Positions 4,986 through 7,133 of a stretch of DNA of 7,133 bases are shown piece by piece. The stretch is from contig DKWV01000002.1 in assembly GCA_002491905.1 (NCBI GenBank), forward strand, positions 1 through 7,133. Reading direction: 5' to 3'. The translations under genes and the position numbers were made by a program. The notes below the pieces were generated by a model. That model had not been told where the DNA came from. It ran no database searches and worked only from the letters and a program-made list of their open reading frames with translations. The DNA is from Lachnospiraceae bacterium UBA7143. Its GTDB lineage: Bacteria; Bacillota; Clostridia; Lachnospirales; Lachnospiraceae. Each line of letters opens with the position of its first letter. The stretch's first letter is position 1.

Positions 4986-4987
4986 TG

Positions 4988-5497
4988 TTATGCGCGGATC
5001 TCCTCTACGGATTTGCCGCGGTTTTTAGCCACTTCCTCAGGAGTCTTTAACTGGCTTAAGCCCATGATCGTAGCTAACACTACGTTCTGCTTATTGTTGG
5101 ACCCCAGAGATTTGGTACGGATATTCTTGATGCCTGCAAGCTCGCATACCACACGGGCAGGGCCTCCGGCAATAATACCGGTACCTTCCGGAGCTCGTTT
5201 CAGCAAAACAGATGCAGAGCCGAATTTCCCGACAAAATCATGTGTGATACTGCTCTTCTCATCCAATGCAACCGTAACCAGATTCTTGATCGCATCTTCC
5301 TTGCCTTTACGGATCGCTTCAGGGATTTCAGTCGCTTTACCCAGGCCTGCACCGACATGGCCGTTGCTGTCGCCAACTACCACAAGCGCTGTAAAACGCA
5401 TGTTACGACCACCCTTGACAACCTTGGTTACACGCTTGATTGTCACAACTTTCTCCGTGAGTTCTAACTGACTTACGTCAATAATTGTACGTCTCAT
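4988..5497 (-). CDS. rpsE: 30S ribosomal protein S5
   Basis: 169 residues, close to the usual 165-170. S5 lies at the back of the small subunit near the mRNA entry channel, affects accuracy, and its N-terminal loop is where spectinomycin-resistance changes arise. That loop (about residues 22-34, with VVKGG at 26-30) looks wild type. The N-terminal dsRBD-like domain covers about residues 15-78 (FTALVVVGDSNGHVGAGLGK at 35-54), and the C-terminal domain about 85-160, with EGTGIIAGGPARVV at 104-117. The start follows family N-termini of the type M(K/R)RTIID; the Shine-Dalgarno candidate AGGAAGGGAG overlaps the rplR stop and is somewhat far away. The protein ends SVEEIRA-TAA, and a long stem-loop begins only 2 nt after the stop. 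Confidence 0.98.
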   Translation of the reverse strand: MRRTIIDVSQLELTEKVVTIKRVTKVVKGGRNMRFTALVVVGDSNGHVGAGLGKATEIPEAIRKGKEDAIKNLVTVALDEKSSITHDFVGKFGSASVLLKRAPEGTGIIAGGPARVVCELAGIKNIRTKSLGSNNKQNVVLATIMGLSQLKTPEEVAKNRGKSVEEIRA

Positions 5498-5517
5498 GTG
5501 ATCTTCTTTCTCCCTTC

Positions 5518-5886
5518 CTAGAATTCCAGGCCAGCTTCTCTGGCCGCGTCCGCTAATGCTGCAATCTTACCCTGGTATATGAAACCGCCCCTGTCAAAGA
5601 CAACGGCCTTGATGCCCTTCTCAATTGCTCTCTTAGCGATCACTGTTCCCACATATGCTGCCGCCTCAACGTCATTGGTCTTCTTCAGCTCGCTGCCAAC
5701 GCTCTTTTCAAGAGTTGACGCAGCAACCAGGGTATTTCCCACTGTATCGTCAATAATTTGAGCATACATATGATTATTGCTTCTGAACACGGCCAGACGC
5801 GGTCTCTCAGCGGTACCGCTGAAACGGTTACGCATTCTGTTGTGTTTCTTAACGCGGATTTTTTGTCTTGATTCTTTCTTAACCAT
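5518..5886 (-). CDS. rplR: 50S ribosomal protein L18
   Basis: 122 residues from the chosen start, matching the family. L18 binds 5S rRNA together with L5 and helps to place it in the central protuberance. The basic N-terminus, the core RPRLAVFRSNNHMYAQIID, and the C-terminal FDRGGFIYQGKIAALADAAR are typical. There are two in-frame ATGs, at 5892 and 5886. AAGGAG is only 3 nt from the first but 9 nt from the second, and family members usually begin MVxKxSR, so I chose 5886; the longer form would add only Met-Glu. It follows rplF by about 20 nt, and its TAG stop overlaps the purine-rich ribosome binding region of rpsE. Confidence 0.95.
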   Translation of the reverse strand: MVKKESRQKIRVKKHNRMRNRFSGTAERPRLAVFRSNNHMYAQIIDDTVGNTLVAASTLEKSVGSELKKTNDVEAAAYVGTVIAKRAIEKGIKAVVFDRGGFIYQGKIAALADAAREAGLEF

Positions 5887-5893
5887 TTCCATA

Positions 5894-5901
5894 CTCTCCT
5901 T
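5894..5901 (-). promoter_or_regulatory. Ribosome binding site that decides the rplR start
   Basis: The minus strand reads AAGGAGAG here. Its AAGGAG core (5901-5896) leaves 3 nt to the ATG at 5892 and 9 nt to the ATG at 5886. The 9-nt spacing is normal for a Firmicute, so the second ATG is favoured. Confidence 0.7.
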
Positions 5902-5906
5902 ATCTG

Positions 5907-6449
5907 TTATTTCTTACCGGTCTTACCAACTTTACGTCTGATTGTCTCATCAGCATACTTGATGCCCTTGCCCTTATAAGGCTCAGGACGTCTCTTATCT
6001 CTGATTTCAGCCGCAAACTGACCTACTTTTTCTTTATCGATGCCCTTGACGATGATCAGATTCTGTCCATCCACAACTGTCTCGATGCCCTCAGGGTCTG
6101 TCATCTCTACGGGGTGGGAGTATCCTAAGTTGAGTGTCAGCTTCTTGCCGGACTTAGCGGCCCTGTAACCTACGCCGTTTACTTCCAGCTTCTTCTCGAA
6201 GCCTTCTGTCACACCGATCACCATGTTGTGAATCAGTGTTCTTGTCAGACCGTGGAAGGATTTCATCTTCTTTAAGTCGTTAGGTCTGGAAACCAGCACC
6301 TGATCGCCTTCCACCTTAATTTCCATCTCTGCGGGAAGCGTTCTTTCAAGCGTTCCCTTGGGACCTTTTACAGTCACTTTATTATTTTCTGCAACCTCCA
6401 CAGTCACACCTGCGGGGATCGCGATTGGCATTCTTCCTATACGTGACAT
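5907..6449 (-). CDS. rplF: 50S ribosomal protein L6
   Basis: 180 residues, full length for bacterial L6, which binds 23S rRNA near the sarcin-ricin loop and factor-binding region. It opens with the conserved MSRIGRMPIAIP, has the two tandem L6 folds (about residues 10-82 and 90-165), and carries the C-terminal signature PEPYKGKGIKY at 155-165 followed by a basic tail. A strong AGGAGG lies 7 nt before the ATG. It is spaced 43 nt from rpsH, and its TAA stop abuts the rplR ribosome binding site. Nothing about it is unusual. Confidence 0.98.
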   Translation of the reverse strand: MSRIGRMPIAIPAGVTVEVAENNKVTVKGPKGTLERTLPAEMEIKVEGDQVLVSRPNDLKKMKSFHGLTRTLIHNMVIGVTEGFEKKLEVNGVGYRAAKSGKKLTLNLGYSHPVEMTDPEGIETVVDGQNLIIVKGIDKEKVGQFAAEIRDKRRPEPYKGKGIKYADETIRRKVGKTGKK

Positions 6450-6492
6450 GCCCGTACCTCCTGTTTTATTTGTTGTTATTTCCCTCTTCTCA

Positions 6493-6894
6493 CTACCATA
6501 CGAAAGCTAACACTTCGCCGCCTACCTGAAGCTCTCTGGCCTTCTTATCGGTTACAACACCCTGGTTCGTGGAGATGATCGCCACACCGAGGCCCCCAAG
6601 TACTCTGGGCAGTTCTTCCTTGCCCGCATACACACGAAGGCCGGGCTTGGAAATTCTCTTGATGCCGGAAATGATCTTGTCGTTCTTGTCCTCTCCATAC
6701 TTTAAGGTGATATGGATGGTCTTGAAACTGCCGTTCTCAATCACATCAAATTTTCTGATGTATCCTTCATCTAACAGAATCTGCGCTATAGCCAGCTTCA
6801 TCTTGGATGAAGGCACATCCACTGTATCATGCTTTGCAGTGTTTGCGTTACGGATTCTTGTAAGCATATCTGCAATCGGATCGCTCATTGTCAT
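6493..6894 (-). CDS. rpsH: 30S ribosomal protein S8
   Basis: 133 residues, normal for bacterial S8, a primary 16S rRNA-binding protein of the central domain that organises the platform. The N-terminal block DPIADMLTRIRNA (about residues 5-17) and the C-terminal signature GVAIISTNQGVVTDKKAR (103-120) are both intact, followed by the usual GGEVLAFVW end. Two in-frame ATGs occur at residues 1 and 3; the first is preferred because AGGAGG lies 7 nt before it and 13 nt before the second. The gene begins 15 nt after rpsN and ends 43 nt before rplF. In E. coli S8 is the translational repressor of the spc operon; I see no obvious S8-binding mimic here and do not claim that regulation. Confidence 0.98.
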   Translation of the reverse strand: MTMSDPIADMLTRIRNANTAKHDTVDVPSSKMKLAIAQILLDEGYIRKFDVIENGSFKTIHITLKYGEDKNDKIISGIKRISKPGLRVYAGKEELPRVLGGLGVAIISTNQGVVTDKKARELQVGGEVLAFVW

Positions 6895-6909
6895 GATTTT
6901 TCCTCCTTT

Positions 6910-7095
6910 TTACCAACTTGCTTTCTTAACGCCGGGAATCTGTCCCTTGTATGCTAATTCGCGGAAGCAGATTCTGCAGATTCCATATTTTCTCAAATAA
7001 GCATGTGGACGACCACAGATTTTGCAGCGGTTGTACGCTCTGCTGGAGAACTTCGGTTTACGCTGCTGTTTGATCTTCATTGCTGTCTTAGCCAT
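6910..7095 (-). CDS. rpsN: 30S ribosomal protein S14, zinc-binding type (S14Z)
   Basis: 61 residues, the normal length for the short zinc form of S14, which sits in the head of the small subunit near the decoding region and 16S rRNA helices. The zinc ribbon is complete: C24-x2-C27 and C40-x2-C43, with the family-typical stretch RAYNRCKICGRPHAYLRKYG around the first pair. The N-terminus is rich in Lys and Arg for rRNA contact, and the C-terminus ends in the conserved KKASW. The start is fixed by an AAGGAGG site 7 nt upstream of ATG. It lies between rplE and rpsH, its standard place in Firmicutes. Some Firmicutes also carry a zinc-free S14 elsewhere under Zur control; this window cannot show whether this genome does. 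Confidence 0.98.
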   Translation of the reverse strand: MAKTAMKIKQQRKPKFSSRAYNRCKICGRPHAYLRKYGICRICFRELAYKGQIPGVKKASW

Positions 7096-7109
7096 GAACT
7101 TACCTCCTT

Positions 7110-7133
7110 CTATTTGGCGAATGGCATATTAAA
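7110..7133 (-). CDS. rplE: 50S ribosomal protein L5, C-terminal end only (partial)
   Basis: Only the last seven codons and a TAG stop lie inside the window, reading F-N-M-P-F-A-K on the minus strand. This matches the usual C-terminus of bacterial L5 (ending NMPFAK or similar), and rplE is the expected gene upstream of rpsN in the spc operon. L5 is a 5S rRNA-binding protein of the large-subunit central protuberance. The stop is 14 nt before the rpsN start, and the rpsN ribosome binding site lies in that spacer. The fragment is short, so the call rests on the motif plus gene order together. Confidence 0.85.
   Translation of the reverse strand, partial: FNMPFAK

Noticed and set aside
5013..5471. 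Plus-strand open frame of 152 codons inside rpsE
   Set aside because: Antisense to an intact S5; no ribosome binding site or recognisable protein features.

Overview
This window is a segment of the bacterial ribosomal-protein supercluster, read entirely from the minus strand: the end of rplE, the rest of the spc operon, and the start of the alpha operon. In transcription order (right to left) it holds rplE (last 7 codons), rpsN, rpsH, rplF, rplR, rpsE, rpmD, rplO, secY, adk, map, a small KOW-domain gene, infA, rpmJ and rpsM. The gene order, the 61-residue four-cysteine S14, the zinc-type L36, the zinc-LID adenylate kinase, the KOW gene between map and infA, and strong AGGAGG ribosome binding sites all point to a Firmicute. 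Protein details, such as the IF-1 C-terminus ending RIIWRDK, suggest Clostridia, probably a Lachnospiraceae-like organism; that family-level call is an inference by eye.

Layout. 7133-4988 (rplE end to rpsE) is tightly packed, with spacers of about 14-43 nt. rpsE and rpmD are separated by an unusual 125-nt gap that is almost wholly two strong stem-loops. rpmD, rplO and secY are again compact; rplO and secY share one base. An 87-nt gap with a hairpin precedes adk, which is followed 8 nt later by map. A 163-nt gap with two tandem GC-rich palindromes separates map from the KOW gene, whose end overlaps infA by 14 nt. A 71-nt gap then carries a near-consensus sigma-A promoter in front of rpmJ. A 154-nt structured spacer separates rpmJ from rpsM, and the last 63 nt, after rpsM, hold no gene. 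No stretch longer than 300 nt lacks a gene.

How the genes work together. Seven products enter the large subunit or the small subunit as core ribosomal proteins of the spc operon beyond the rplE fragment (S14, S8, L6, L18, S5, L30, L15), and L36 and S13 follow. SecY is the membrane channel for secretion. Adk balances adenine nucleotides. Map removes initiator methionine from new chains. IF-1 acts in initiation. The KOW protein is a conserved but poorly understood putative RNA-binding partner. The cluster therefore couples ribosome synthesis with initiation, N-terminal processing and export.

There is no phage, CRISPR, toxin or defence system here. The non-routine content is in the spacers: palindromic elements that share sequence motifs with one another, and a strong internal promoter that probably makes rpmJ-rpsM and downstream genes a separately transcribed unit.
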